64,000 bases of DNA. Origin: Neomegalonema perideroedes DSM 15528. Its GTDB lineage: Bacteria > Pseudomonadota > Alphaproteobacteria > Rhodobacterales > Rhodobacteraceae. The stretch spans positions 124,001 through 188,000 of the forward strand of contig NZ_KB893654.1 in assembly GCF_000374145.1 (NCBI RefSeq). Direction: 5' to 3'. Shown one piece after another: positions 16,199 through 24,669 of this stretch. Both the position numbers and the translations under genes were made by a program. The notes beneath the pieces were generated by a model that worked only from the letters and a program-made list of their open reading frames with translations, was not told the origin of the DNA and made no database searches. Numbering within the stretch: the first letter of the stretch is position 1; the number at the start of each line of letters is the position of its first letter.

Positions 16199-17233
16199 AT
16201 GGAGCTTGGCCTTTACACCTTCGCCGACGTCGGGACCAATCCCGTCACGGGCGAGAAGATCGGGCATCCGCAAAGGCTGAGGAACCTCATGGAGGAGATC
16301 CGGCTCGCCGACGAGGCGGGGCTCGACGTCTTCGGCCTCGGCGAGCATCATCGCCCCGATTACGCCTCCTCCGCCCCGGCGACGGCTCTGGCGGGCGCGG
16401 CGACGATCACGAAGAACATCCGCCTGACCAGCGCCGTGACGGTGCTGTCCTCGGAAGACCCCGTGCGCGCCTATCAGCAATTCGCCACGCTGGACGGCCT
16501 GAGCGGCGGCCGCGCGGAGATCATGGTGGGGCGGGGCTCCTTCATCGAGTCCTTTCCGCTCTTCGGCTATGACCTGAACGATTACGACGCGCTGTTTGAA
16601 GAGAAGCTCGCGCTGCTCATGCGGCTGAACGAATCGGAGCGCGCGGATTGGCCGGGCGGCCCCCACACCACGGCGATTCAGGGGCTCGGGATTTATCCGC
16701 GGCCCGAGCAGGAGAGCCTGCCGCTCTGGATCGCGGTGGGCGGCACGCCGCAATCGGCGATTCGCGCGGGAGTCCTCGGCCTGCCCATGGCTCTGGCGAT
16801 CATCGGCGGCGAGCCCGCCCGTTTCGCGCCGCTCTTCGAGCTGCATCGGCGGGCGGCGGCTCAGGCGGGACATGACCCCTTCAAGCTCAAACGCTCGATC
16901 AACGTCCACGGCTTCGTCGCGGAGACCTCGCAGAAGGCGGCGGATGTTTTCTATCCGGCTCAGGCGGAGGTGATGAACCGCATCGGGCGGGAACGCGGCT
17001 GGCCGCCGACCTCGCGCGCCAAATTCGACGCCGAATCCGGCCCCACGGGGGCGCAATTCGTCGGCGGCCCGGCGGAGCTGACCGATAAGATCCTCAAACA
17101 TCATGAGATCTTCGGCTTCGACCGCTTCCTGATTCAAATGGCCATCGGCGTGCTGGACCACGCCGACCTCATGAAGGCCATCGAGATTTTCGGAACTAAA
17201 GTCGCGCCGGAGGTGAGGAAGGCGGTGGGTTAA
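16199..17233 (+). CDS. LLM class flavin-dependent oxidoreductase
   Basis: A 344-aa luciferase-like (bacterial luciferase alpha type) flavin enzyme, TIM barrel. [52 protein letters not shown] and [12 protein letters not shown] match the family; the substrate is unknown. AAGGAG eight bases ahead fixes the ATG at 16199; an earlier ATG at 16130 lacks a ribosome binding site. It converges on serB and shares the four bases TTAA of both stop codons inside a 24-bp palindrome. Confidence 0.9.
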   Translation: MELGLYTFADVGTNPVTGEKIGHPQRLRNLMEEIRLADEAGLDVFGLGEHHRPDYASSAPATALAGAATITKNIRLTSAVTVLSSEDPVRAYQQFATLDGLSGGRAEIMVGRGSFIESFPLFGYDLNDYDALFEEKLALLMRLNESERADWPGGPHTTAIQGLGIYPRPEQESLPLWIAVGGTPQSAIRAGVLGLPMALAIIGGEPARFAPLFELHRRAAAQAGHDPFKLKRSINVHGFVAETSQKAADVFYPAQAEVMNRIGRERGWPPTSRAKFDAESGPTGAQFVGGPAELTDKILKHHEIFGFDRFLIQMAIGVLDHADLMKAIEIFGTKVAPEVRKAVG

Positions 17234-17243
17234 CCCACCGCCT
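17220..17243. repeat. 24-bp perfect palindrome spanning two convergent stop codons
   Basis: The arm AGGCGGTGGGTT (17220-17231) is followed directly by its reverse complement AACCCACCGCCT (17232-17243). It encodes the last residues AVG and the TAA stop of the LLM oxidoreductase on the plus strand and of serB on the minus strand. As RNA it would form a strong stem in either transcript. Confidence 0.9.
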
Positions 17244-18129
17244 CGGCGATGTCCTCGGCGTCATAGCCCTGATAGAACAAGGCCGTGCGCAGATCGGTGT
17301 GGTCGATGGCGAAGCGGGCCGCCGCGCGGGTCTTGGGCTTGGCGCGATAGGCGATCCCGAGTCCCGCCGCCTGAAGCATGGGGATGTCGTTGGAGCCGTC
17401 GCCGACGGCCATGGCGGCCTCCAGCCCGATCCCCAGAGCCGCCGCCCGCTCTTGGAGCAGCGCCAGCTTGACCTCGCCCGTCACCAGAGGCCGTTCGGCC
17501 GCGCCGGTGAGTCTGCCTTCCTCGCGGATCAGGCGATTCGCCCGCACGAAGTCGAAGCCCAGCCGACGCCCGCAATCATCGGCGGGGCCGTGGAAGCCTC
17601 CCGAGACCAGCATCGTGAAGGCCCCGCCCCAGCGCATGGCCGCGACCAGCTCCCGCGCGCCCTGACTCAGAACCAGCCGATCCGAGACCTGCTGAAGGAT
17701 CGCCTCGGGCAAGCCCTTGATCTGCGCCAGACGCGAATCCAGCGCCTGCTCGAAATCCAGCTCTCCGCGCATGGCGGCTTGCGTGATCGCCGCCACCTGA
17801 GGCCCTACGCCCGCCGCTTCGGCGAGTTCGTCGATGGTCTCGCCGGTGACCATGGTGCTGTCCATGTCGGCGGCGAGCAGCCGTTTGCGGCGGCCCTCCA
17901 CGGGCTGGACCGCGACGTCCACGCCCGGCAGGATCGCGCGGATGGCCTCGGCTAAGGCGCGGTCGTCTTCGGGACCGCCCTGAAAGAGGAGGTCCTCCGC
18001 CTCGCCTTCGGAGAGTTCGCGCTGAGCCTCAAGCTCCGCGCCCTGCGCCCGCAGCAGAGAGGCCGCCTGCAAGGCGGCCTCCGGCGCGAGCGGCGCCCCG
18101 ACGAGAGTCAGAACCCGCATCCCGGTCAT
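17230..18129 (-). CDS. serB: phosphoserine phosphatase
   Basis: Last step of serine synthesis: dephosphorylates O-phosphoserine. The 299-aa protein has an ACT-like N-terminal region (about 1-78) and a HAD phosphatase domain with the nucleophile motif AADMDSTMV (Asp88 and Asp90), the VSGGF motif II and [10 protein letters not shown] near the C-terminus. The ATG overlaps the stop of serA (ATGA), so serA and serB are probably co-translated; this places two serine-pathway enzymes in one transcript. Confidence 0.95.
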   Translation of the reverse strand: MTGMRVLTLVGAPLAPEAALQAASLLRAQGAELEAQRELSEGEAEDLLFQGGPEDDRALAEAIRAILPGVDVAVQPVEGRRKRLLAADMDSTMVTGETIDELAEAAGVGPQVAAITQAAMRGELDFEQALDSRLAQIKGLPEAILQQVSDRLVLSQGARELVAAMRWGGAFTMLVSGGFHGPADDCGRRLGFDFVRANRLIREEGRLTGAAERPLVTGEVKLALLQERAAALGIGLEAAMAVGDGSNDIPMLQAAGLGIAYRAKPKTRAAARFAIDHTDLRTALFYQGYDAEDIAEAVG

Positions 18130-19712
18130 GCGTCAAACCGCAAAGCGGCGGCGCGGGTGACCTGCTTCAGGCCGCGGATCTTCTCCATGACCTCCGGCGC
18201 GAGCGGCGCGTCCACCTCGACCAGCACCACGGCGTCGCCGCCCTCGGAGATGCGCCCGAGGTGGAAGTTCGCGATGTTGATCTTGGCCTCCGCCAGCAGA
18301 TTGCCCAGAGCGCCCACGAGGCCCGGCTGATCCTTATTGGTCACATAGAGCATGTTCCCGCGCAGGGTGGATTCCAGCGCGATGCCCTTGACCTCGACGA
18401 GGCGCGCCTGACGTCCGGCCAGCGTGCCCTTGAGGCTGCGCGTGCGGTCGGGCGTCTGGATCTCGACGGTGATCAGGGTCTGGAAATCGCCGTTGCCCTC
18501 GGATTTCGTCGAGGCGACGGTCACGCCATATTGCTTGGCGACCTCCATGGCGTTGACCATGTTGATCGAGTCGATCTTGGCGCCCAGCACGGCCTGAACC
18601 ACGGTCTGGGTCAGCGGCGCGGCGGGGGCCTCGGCGGCGTGGCCTTCATAGGTCACGCGGATGGCCTTGACCTCTTCGTCGGTGAGCTGTCCGGCCATGG
18701 AGCCCAGACGACGCGCCAGATCGAGATAGGGCGCCAGAACGCGGGCTTCCTCGGCGGTCAGCGAGGGGGCGTTGACGGCGTTGGTGATGGCGCCGTCCAG
18801 CAGATAATCGGACATCTGCTCGGCGACCTGAAGGGCCACCTTCTCTTGGGCCTCCGTCGTCGAGGCGCCGAGATGGGGCGTCACCACCACGTTGTCGAGG
18901 CCGAAGAGCGGGTTCTCCTTGGCGGGCTCCACCGAGAAGACGTCGAAGCCGGCGCCCGCGATATGGCCCGACAACAGAGCCTCGCGCAGGGCGACTTCAT
19001 CCACCAGCCCGCCGCGGGCGCAGTTGATGACGTAGGAGCCCTTCTTCATCTTGGCGAGCGCTTCGGCCGAGACGATGTTGCGGGTCTGGTCGTTCATCGG
19101 CACGTGCAGCGTCAGGAAATCGGCCTGAGCCAGCACCGTGTCGAGATCGGCCTTGGTCACGCCAAGGCGCTCGGCGCGCTCCTCGGAGAGGAAGGGGTCG
19201 TAGGCCACGACCTTCATCTTCAGCCCGAGCGCGCGGCTCGCCACGATGGAGCCGATGTTGCCCGCGCCGATCAGACCCAGGGTCTTGCCGGTGATCTCGG
19301 TTCCCATGAAGCGGGTCTTCTCCCATTTGCCCGCCTGAGTCGAGGCGTTGGCGAGGGGGAGCTGACGCGCCACGGCGAAGATCATGGCGATGGCGTGCTC
19401 GGCGGTGGTGACGGCGTTGCCGAAGGGGGTGTTCATCACCACCACGCCGCGCGCCGTGGCGGCGGGGACGTCGACGTTGTCCACGCCGATGCCCGCGCGG
19501 CCGATCACCTTGAGGTTGGTCGCGGCGGCGAGCAGATCGGCGGTGGCTTTGGTCGAGGAGCGGATGGCGAGGCCGTCGTATTTGCCGATCTCTGCCTTGA
19601 GTTCGTCGGGGGAGAGCTTGGGCGAGACGGTGACGTCGATGCCGCGGTTGCGGAAGATCTCGACGGCTTGGCTGCTCATGGAATCGCTGATGAGAACCTT
19701 GGGAGCGGTCAT
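18126..19712 (-). CDS. serA: D-3-phosphoglycerate dehydrogenase
   Basis: First step of serine synthesis: oxidises 3-phosphoglycerate with NAD. The 528-aa length is that of the long form: catalytic and NAD domain (1-315) with GLIGAGNIGSIVA, the catalytic NCARGGLVDE region and PHLGASTTEAQ; then an intervening domain (ASB) from about 320-450 (YEGHAAEAPAAPLTQ), and a C-terminal ACT domain (GLVGALGNLLAEAKINIANFH). The ACT domain usually senses serine. It sits between serC upstream and serB downstream on the same strand. Confidence 0.97.
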   Translation of the reverse strand: MTAPKVLISDSMSSQAVEIFRNRGIDVTVSPKLSPDELKAEIGKYDGLAIRSSTKATADLLAAATNLKVIGRAGIGVDNVDVPAATARGVVVMNTPFGNAVTTAEHAIAMIFAVARQLPLANASTQAGKWEKTRFMGTEITGKTLGLIGAGNIGSIVASRALGLKMKVVAYDPFLSEERAERLGVTKADLDTVLAQADFLTLHVPMNDQTRNIVSAEALAKMKKGSYVINCARGGLVDEVALREALLSGHIAGAGFDVFSVEPAKENPLFGLDNVVVTPHLGASTTEAQEKVALQVAEQMSDYLLDGAITNAVNAPSLTAEEARVLAPYLDLARRLGSMAGQLTDEEVKAIRVTYEGHAAEAPAAPLTQTVVQAVLGAKIDSINMVNAMEVAKQYGVTVASTKSEGNGDFQTLITVEIQTPDRTRSLKGTLAGRQARLVEVKGIALESTLRGNMLYVTNKDQPGLVGALGNLLAEAKINIANFHLGRISEGGDAVVLVEVDAPLAPEVMEKIRGLKQVTRAAALRFDA

Positions 19713-19772
19713 GTCGAAGCGCCTTCTAAATCGGAATTTCGGGGATGAGGCGCTCTAAGTTTTCGTTGGGTC

Positions 19773-19816
19773 GCGCTTTCACGACGCGAAGCCTGATCGG
19801 CTTCGCTGGAAAGCGC
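19773..19816 (+). repeat. dispersed structured intergenic repeat, copy 3
   Basis: The most regular copy: outer arms GCGCTTTC and GAAAGCGC, internal loop ACGAC opposite TG, inner arms GCGAAGCC and GGCTTCGC, hairpin loop TGATC. It lies between serC and serA, in the serC 3' region or serA leader. Confidence 0.85.
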
Positions 19817-19922
19817 TCCAAGCCTCGGCCGCAGCCGCAGAGAGCGCCGTTCTGAGAAACGCGCCTCCCGCCGCGCCGCTTCGGGCGGCGCGGGAGGGCG
19901 TCTTGCGATCACGGGAGGAGGG

Positions 19923-21113
19923 TCAGGCGGCGAGAGTCTCGGCCTTGGCCTGCGCGAAGGCGTAGTCGAGCCAAGGCGTCAGAGCCTCGATGTCGGCGGT
20001 CTCGACGGTGCCGCCGCCCCAGACGCGCAGCGAAGCCGGCGCGGAGCGATAGCCGCCGATGTCGAGGGCCGCGTTCTCTTTCTCCAGAATCTTCGTCATC
20101 TTCTTGACGAACTCCCAGCGGGCTTCTTCGTCCGGCAGATTCAGGAAGACCGGGTCTTTGATCTGGAAGCAGAGCGAGGTCGGCGAGCGGGTCGCCGGAT
20201 CCTTGGCCATCCACTCGGCCCAGTTGGATTGCTTGATCCAACGGTCGAAGGCGTTGAAATTGGCGTTGGCGCGCGAGATCAGGCCCTTGAGCCCGCCGAC
20301 GCTCTCCGCCCAATCAAGGGCCACGAGCTGATCCTCGACCGCCAGCAGCGAGACGGTGTTGAGGGTCTCGCCTTTGAAGACGCCCTCGTTGAGGCCGTCG
20401 CCTTTGCGGATGCGGTAGATCTTCGGAATGGGCCAAGCCGGCGTATAGGTCTTGACGCGCTCCAGAACGCGGGGGCCGAAGGCCATCATGCCGTGCTGGG
20501 CTTCGCCGCCGAGCACCTTCTGCCAGGACCAGGTGACCACGTCGAGCTTGTTCCAAGGCAGATCCATGGCGAAGGCCGCCGAAGTGGCGTCGGCGAGGAC
20601 GAGGCCCTCGCGGTTGTCCGGGATCCAGTCGCCATGCGGGGCGCGCACGCCCGAGGTGGTGCCGTTCCACGTGAAGCAGACGTCGCGGGTGAAATCGACT
20701 TTCGAGAGGTCGGGGAGGTCGCCGTAAGCGGCCTTGGTGACCTTGGCGTCGATCTTGAGCTCTTTCACCGCGTCGGTGGCCCAGTCGTTGCCGAAATTCT
20801 CCCAAACGAGGATTTCAGCCGGGCGGGCGCCGAAGAGGTTCCAGAGCGCGCATTCCACCGCGCCCGTATCCGAGCCGGCGATGATCGCAAGACGCCAATC
20901 GGCGGGCATGCCGAGCATGGCCTTCGAGCGCGTGATCACTTCCTCGATGCGCGCCTTGCCCTCTTTGGAGCGATGCGAGCGACCGACGGCGGCGCCTTCG
21001 AGCAGGCTGATGTTCCAGCCGGGGAATTTCGTGGTGGGGCCGGGGGAGAAACGCGGGTTCGCAGGGCGCGTTTCGGGCTTCGCCGCAGCGGCGGCGGTCG
21101 TGGCGTCGGTCAT
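19923..21113 (-). CDS. serC: phosphoserine aminotransferase
   Basis: Second step of serine synthesis: transaminates 3-phosphohydroxypyruvate with glutamate, using PLP. The 396-aa product is of the alphaproteobacterial SerC type: NPRFSPGPTTKFPGW at the N-terminus, SDTGAVECALWNLFG, and the PLP lysine in WSWQKVLGGEAQHGMM. The frame runs 52 codons further upstream, but MTDATTAAAAA at 21113 is the natural start. About 210 bases carrying repeat copy 3 separate it from serA. Confidence 0.96.
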   Translation of the reverse strand: MTDATTAAAAAKPETRPANPRFSPGPTTKFPGWNISLLEGAAVGRSHRSKEGKARIEEVITRSKAMLGMPADWRLAIIAGSDTGAVECALWNLFGARPAEILVWENFGNDWATDAVKELKIDAKVTKAAYGDLPDLSKVDFTRDVCFTWNGTTSGVRAPHGDWIPDNREGLVLADATSAAFAMDLPWNKLDVVTWSWQKVLGGEAQHGMMAFGPRVLERVKTYTPAWPIPKIYRIRKGDGLNEGVFKGETLNTVSLLAVEDQLVALDWAESVGGLKGLISRANANFNAFDRWIKQSNWAEWMAKDPATRSPTSLCFQIKDPVFLNLPDEEARWEFVKKMTKILEKENAALDIGGYRSAPASLRVWGGGTVETADIEALTPWLDYAFAQAKAETLAA

Positions 21114-21306
21114 AATAGGTCCAACCTCTGGTCGGGGGACGCGGTGCTGCGTCAGGCCGGGGTTGGATAGCCCCAAGGACGGGCGCCGCGCAAGCGGCTT
21201 ATAGTCGTATGCATGAAGAATGACGCGCGCGCGACGCGGAAGGGACGCGGAAGGCTCGGCCCCCCCCACGTCGGATCAGGAGGCGGATCAGGAGGCGGAT
21301 CAGGCT

Positions 21307-22149
21307 TCAGATTCCCTCGCCTTGAAAGGCGAATCGCTGGTCCATCTGCTTGGCGGGACAATCGCAGCCCGCGTCTCCGACGATGCGGGCGGGGGCTCCG
21401 ACCACGCTTTTGCGCGGCGGCACGTCGGCGAGCACCACCGAGCCCGCCCCGATCCGCGAGCATTCGCCGATTCGGATGTTGCCCAGCACCGAAGCCCCCG
21501 CGCCGATCATCACGCCGGAGCCGATCTTCGGATGGCGGTCGCCGGTCTCCTTGCCGGTGCCGCCGAGGGTCACGCCATGGAGAATGGACACGTCGTCGCC
21601 GATCACGGCGGTCTCGCCGATCACCACGCCGGTGGCGTGGTCGAACATCACCCGCCGCCCGATTCGCGCCGCCGGATGGATGTCCACGCCGAAGACCTCG
21701 GATTGCCGCATCTGAAGGAAGCGCGCCGCCTCGCGCGCGCCTTGGCGCCAATGCCAATGCGCGATGCGATGGGATTGCAGCGCCAGATAGCCCTTGAAAT
21801 ACATCAGCGGCTGAAACAGCCGCTCGCAGGCGGGGTCGCGGGCCTTCACCGCGAGCACGTCCTCGCGGGCCGCCGTGGCGAGCCCCGGATCCGCCCGGTG
21901 GGCCGTCGCGGCGATCTCGGCCAGAGCCAGAGCCGGAAGCTCCGGCGCGGCCAGCTTTCCGGCGATGCGGTGGATCAGCGCCTCGCTCAAGGAGGCGTGG
22001 GCGAGGATCGCGCCATGCAGCGCCGCCGCCATGAGCGGCTCGGCGCGGGCGGCGGCCTCGGCTTCGGCGCGCAGATCCGCCCAAAAGACTTCGGCCGGGT
22101 CTCGCGCGCCGGTCAGCAGCCCGCCCGCCCGTAAGCTGATGGTGTTCAT
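21307..22149 (-). CDS. cysE: serine O-acetyltransferase
   Basis: Acetylates serine with acetyl-CoA, the first step of cysteine synthesis, drawing on the serine made by the neighbouring ser genes. The 280-aa protein has the helical N-terminal domain (EVFWADLRAEAEAAARAEP, LYFKGYL-type segment LMYFKGYLALQSHRIAHW) and the left-handed beta-helix with catalytic FGVDIHPAARIG, DHATGVVIGETAVIGD and SILHGVTLGGTG. The C-terminus is the expected cysteine-binding tail. Confidence 0.96.
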   Translation of the reverse strand: MNTISLRAGGLLTGARDPAEVFWADLRAEAEAAARAEPLMAAALHGAILAHASLSEALIHRIAGKLAAPELPALALAEIAATAHRADPGLATAAREDVLAVKARDPACERLFQPLMYFKGYLALQSHRIAHWHWRQGAREAARFLQMRQSEVFGVDIHPAARIGRRVMFDHATGVVIGETAVIGDDVSILHGVTLGGTGKETGDRHPKIGSGVMIGAGASVLGNIRIGECSRIGAGSVVLADVPPRKSVVGAPARIVGDAGCDCPAKQMDQRFAFQGEGI

Positions 22150-22229
22150 GCTTCGCCTCTCTGGTCCGATGGGCCCGAGAGGCGAAGTTAGCGCATTTCG
22201 CAGCGCGTCAAAAGCATAAGCTTATCCGA

Positions 22230-22790
22230 CTATGAGCTGACGGTCAGCATCTTGGGCGGACGATTGCGGTCGCGGCGGTTGGACATCGGCTGATAGGCCG
22301 CCAGAGTATGGGCCGCGCAATAGGGCTTTCCCGCCGCCGAGGGCAGGCCGCAGAAATGGAAGTCGTCGTGATTGGGGTCGCCGATGGGCCATTTGCAGGT
22401 CCGCTCGGTCAGCTCCAGCAGCGAGAGGCGGCGGGCCTTCTTCTCAAGGCTGGCGAGATCCACCTGAGGCGCGGCGACCTCCTCGATCTCCTCCTCGTCT
22501 TCGTCCTCCAGCTCGTCGAGATCCTCCTCCTCGACCGGATCGGCGGCGCGGGCGGTTTCGGCGGCGCGGGCGGTCTCGGCGGCGGCTTCGGGCGCGGGGG
22601 CGGCCTCGGCGGCCTCCGGCTCGGCGAGCCCCTCGCCTTTCTCCACGCGGTTGGACAACCCGAGGCGGTGCACCTTGCCGATCACGGCGTTGCGCGAGAC
22701 GCCGCCAAGCTGCTTGGCGATCTGGCTGGCGCTGGCGCCTTCATGCCAGAGCGCTTTGAGCTGCTCGACTCGTTCGTCGGTCCAGGACAT
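22230..22790 (-). CDS. gcrA: GcrA cell-cycle regulator
   Basis: Alphaproteobacterial regulator that binds sigma70 RNA polymerase and promoters carrying CcrM-methylated GANTC sites. The 186-aa protein has the N-terminal helix-turn-helix (SWTDERVEQLKALWHEGASA, SRNAVIGKVHRLGL), a long acidic Ala/Glu/Asp linker (about 60-108) and the C-terminal Cys-rich polymerase-contact region (RTCKWPIGDP, FCGLP, GKPYCAAH). Its presence is a strong marker for Alphaproteobacteria. Confidence 0.96.
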   Translation of the reverse strand: MSWTDERVEQLKALWHEGASASQIAKQLGGVSRNAVIGKVHRLGLSNRVEKGEGLAEPEAAEAAPAPEAAAETARAAETARAADPVEEEDLDELEDEDEEEIEEVAAPQVDLASLEKKARRLSLLELTERTCKWPIGDPNHDDFHFCGLPSAAGKPYCAAHTLAAYQPMSNRRDRNRPPKMLTVSS

Positions 22791-22935
22791 GGGGGGACTC
22801 CTGCGCAGGGCGGAATTGGGGGCGGATGGGGCGGGCGCGATCCGGAGAGGGCTCTCCGGAGGGGCTGGAGGTCATAAAGGGCGAAAGGGGCCGGACGCAA
22901 GCCCGGCCTCCCCGCCGCATCCTCGGCGCGAAGCG

Positions 22936-23142
22936 TCAATGCGCCGCGTCGAGCTGGAAACGGCGGTCGCAATAGGGGCAATCCGCCCAGCCGCGCGCGC
23001 CGATCTCCAGCCAGACGCGCGGATGGCCCAGAGGCCCGCCGGGGCCGTCGCAGGCCACGCGATGAGCAGAGACGATCACCGTCTCAGGCGGCGGAAGAGC
23101 GGCGGAAGGATGGGCGGCGGGCGCGGGGCGGTCCTCGGACAT
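22936..23142 (-). CDS. small zinc-finger protein (zf-CHCC, NDUFS6-like)
   Basis: A 68-aa protein whose C-terminal half carries the CHCC zinc-binding set Cys31, His40, Cys55 and Cys58 (ACDGPGGPLGHPRVWL ... DCPYCDRRF). This is the bacterial relative of the complex I accessory subunit NDUFS6. The first 20 residues are Pro/Ala-rich and probably disordered. Role inferred: complex I assembly or a free zinc protein. Confidence 0.88.
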   Translation of the reverse strand: MSEDRPAPAAHPSAALPPPETVIVSAHRVACDGPGGPLGHPRVWLEIGARGWADCPYCDRRFQLDAAH

Positions 23143-23294
23143 GGCGGAATCCCTTGGGTGGTCCCTCGGCGGGGAAGGCCTGCGGGGGGATGGAGAACGG
23201 CGGGAGAGGCGGCTTGCGCCCGCTCCGCTGCGGTTTTAGGCCTTGGCGCCCATGGGAGGCAAGCCCGCCTTTCGCGAATCACAGGGAGAGGCTC

Positions 23295-23747
23295 ATGCAG
23301 GCGCCGCAGGTCCGGCCTTTGGCCGAAGAGGATTTCGCCCGCTGGCGGGAGCTTTGGACCGCCTATAACGCCTTTTACGCCAATCCGAACCCTTCGGAGG
23401 AGATTACGCGCGTCCTCTGGTCGCGGCTCTTCGACCCCGCCGAGCCGGTCCATGGGCTGGCCGCGGGGCCTTTGGGCGCGCCGCTCGGCTTCACGCATTA
23501 CATCTACCACCGCAACACTTGGATGATCGCCCCGGTCTGCTATCTGCAAGACCTCTTCACCGCTCCGGAGGCGCGGGGACGCGGCGTCGCGCGGGCGCTG
23601 ATCGAAGGCGTGTATGAGGCGGCGCGGGCGGCGGGCTCGCCGAGGGTCTATTGGCTGACCCATGAGGCCAACGCGACCGCGCGCCGTCTTTACGATCAGG
23701 TCGCCGAACGCTCGGGATTCCTGCAATATCGCAAGAACCTGACTTAG
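23295..23747 (+). CDS. GNAT family N-acetyltransferase
   Basis: A 150-aa acetyltransferase. The acetyl-CoA loop reads EARGRGVARALIEGV and the C-terminal part LTHEANATARRLYDQVAERSGFLQYRK fits the GNAT fold. The ATG at 23295 has GGGAGAG before it; an in-frame ATG at 23154 lacks this. It is divergent from the zinc-finger gene. Substrate unknown; the length and SGFLQYRK ending resemble small protein or amine acetyltransferases. Confidence 0.9.
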   Translation: MQAPQVRPLAEEDFARWRELWTAYNAFYANPNPSEEITRVLWSRLFDPAEPVHGLAAGPLGAPLGFTHYIYHRNTWMIAPVCYLQDLFTAPEARGRGVARALIEGVYEAARAAGSPRVYWLTHEANATARRLYDQVAERSGFLQYRKNLT

Positions 23748-23755
23748 AATTTCAC

Positions 23756-23799
23756 GCGTTTTCACGACGCGAAGCCCTGCGGGCTCCGCTGGAGAACGC
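23756..23799 (+). repeat. dispersed structured intergenic repeat, copy 4
   Basis: Outer arms GCGTTTTC and GAGAACGC, inner arms GCGAAGCCC and GGGCTCCGC with one A-C mismatch, internal loop ACGAC opposite TG, hairpin loop TGC. It fills the 68-bp gap between the GNAT and gph genes, starting nine bases after the GNAT stop. Confidence 0.85.
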
Positions 23800-23815
23800 T
23801 CCGAGGAGCCGCCCC

Positions 23816-24514
23816 GTGACTTCTGAACTCCCTCGCGCCGTGATCTTCGACCTCGACGGCACGCTCGTCGACACCGCGCCCGATCTCGTGGGGGCGCTGA
23901 ACGACCTCCTCGCGGTTCTGGGCCTGCCGCCCGTGACGCTGGAGCAGGGGCGGGCGGCCTCGGGGCGGGGCGGGCGCTCGCTGATCAAGGTGGGGCATGA
24001 GCTGGCCGGAATCGATCTGACGGAGGCCGGAGTGGACGCGCTTTATCCGCGCTATCTGGAGCATTACGCCGCCCGCACCGCCGTGGATTCGGCGGTCTAT
24101 CCCGGCGTGACGGCGCTGCTCGACCATCTGGAGGCCCAAGGCTGGCGGCTCGGGATCTGCACCAATAAGCCGCTGCGTTTCGCCGAAAGCCTGATGCGGG
24201 CGCTTGGGCTGCGGGAGCGGTTCGGCGTTTTGCTCGGCGCCGACAGCTTGCCCGTGCGCAAGCCCGATCCGCGCCATCTCGTCGAGACTCTGGAGCGGCT
24301 GGGCGTGGAGCCGGATCGCGGAATCCTCCTCGGCGACACGGAGACCGACCTCAAGACCGCCCGCGCCGTGGGGATTCCCGTGGCGCTGACCAGCTTCGGC
24401 TACGCGCCCGTCCCGGTGGCGACCTACGCCCCCGACGCGATCTTTCATCATTACGACGAAGCCCCGGAGATGATCGACCGGCTTTGGGCGCTTGGGCGGA
24501 CTTGGGCGGGGTGA
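23816..24514 (+). CDS. gph: phosphoglycolate phosphatase (HAD family)
   Basis: Dephosphorylates 2-phosphoglycolate from DNA repair or oxygenation reactions. The 232-aa product has the HAD nucleophile motif FDLDGTLVDT, a cap domain, the CTNKP motif II, RKPDPRH and LLGDTETDLKTAR. The start is GTG at 23816 with GAGGAG before it. Other small-molecule phosphatase activity is possible within the HAD family. Confidence 0.9.
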   Translation: MTSELPRAVIFDLDGTLVDTAPDLVGALNDLLAVLGLPPVTLEQGRAASGRGGRSLIKVGHELAGIDLTEAGVDALYPRYLEHYAARTAVDSAVYPGVTALLDHLEAQGWRLGICTNKPLRFAESLMRALGLRERFGVLLGADSLPVRKPDPRHLVETLERLGVEPDRGILLGDTETDLKTARAVGIPVALTSFGYAPVPVATYAPDAIFHHYDEAPEMIDRLWALGRTWAG

Positions 24515-24556
24515 GCCCCGCTTTGGGGCCTTTTGCGGCGCTCTCCGGCTTTTTAT

Positions 24557-24571
24557 TGAGAATGCTTCTCA
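24557..24571. promoter_or_regulatory. Fur-like operator 1 upstream of the metal ABC transporter
   Basis: TGAGAA and TTCTCA pair across TGC, a 15-bp inverted repeat of the Fur/Mur type. It lies just upstream of the -35 of the transporter promoter. Confidence 0.7.
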
Positions 24572-24577
24572 TTTTCA

Positions 24578-24607
24578 TTGACGAATTGAGAATGATTCTC
24601 ATATAGA
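24578..24607 (+). promoter_or_regulatory. probable promoter of the metal ABC transporter operon
   Basis: TTGACG (24578-24583), an 18-base spacer and TATAGA (24602-24607). The second Fur-like operator fills the spacer, the classic layout for metal-dependent repression. Confidence 0.6.
24587..24601. promoter_or_regulatory. Fur-like operator 2 upstream of the metal ABC transporter
   Basis: TGAGAAT and ATTCTCA flank a single G: a perfect 7-1-7 inverted repeat, as in Fur-family boxes. Its centre is 30 bp from that of operator 1, so both lie on the same face of the helix. It does not resemble the GTTATNNNATAAC type of Zur site. Confidence 0.75.
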
Positions 24608-24669
24608 TTCGCTGAGAGACGGCGAAGCTCCGGGAGGGCGGGCCGGGGCGGAGGCGAAGGAGGAGGCGG

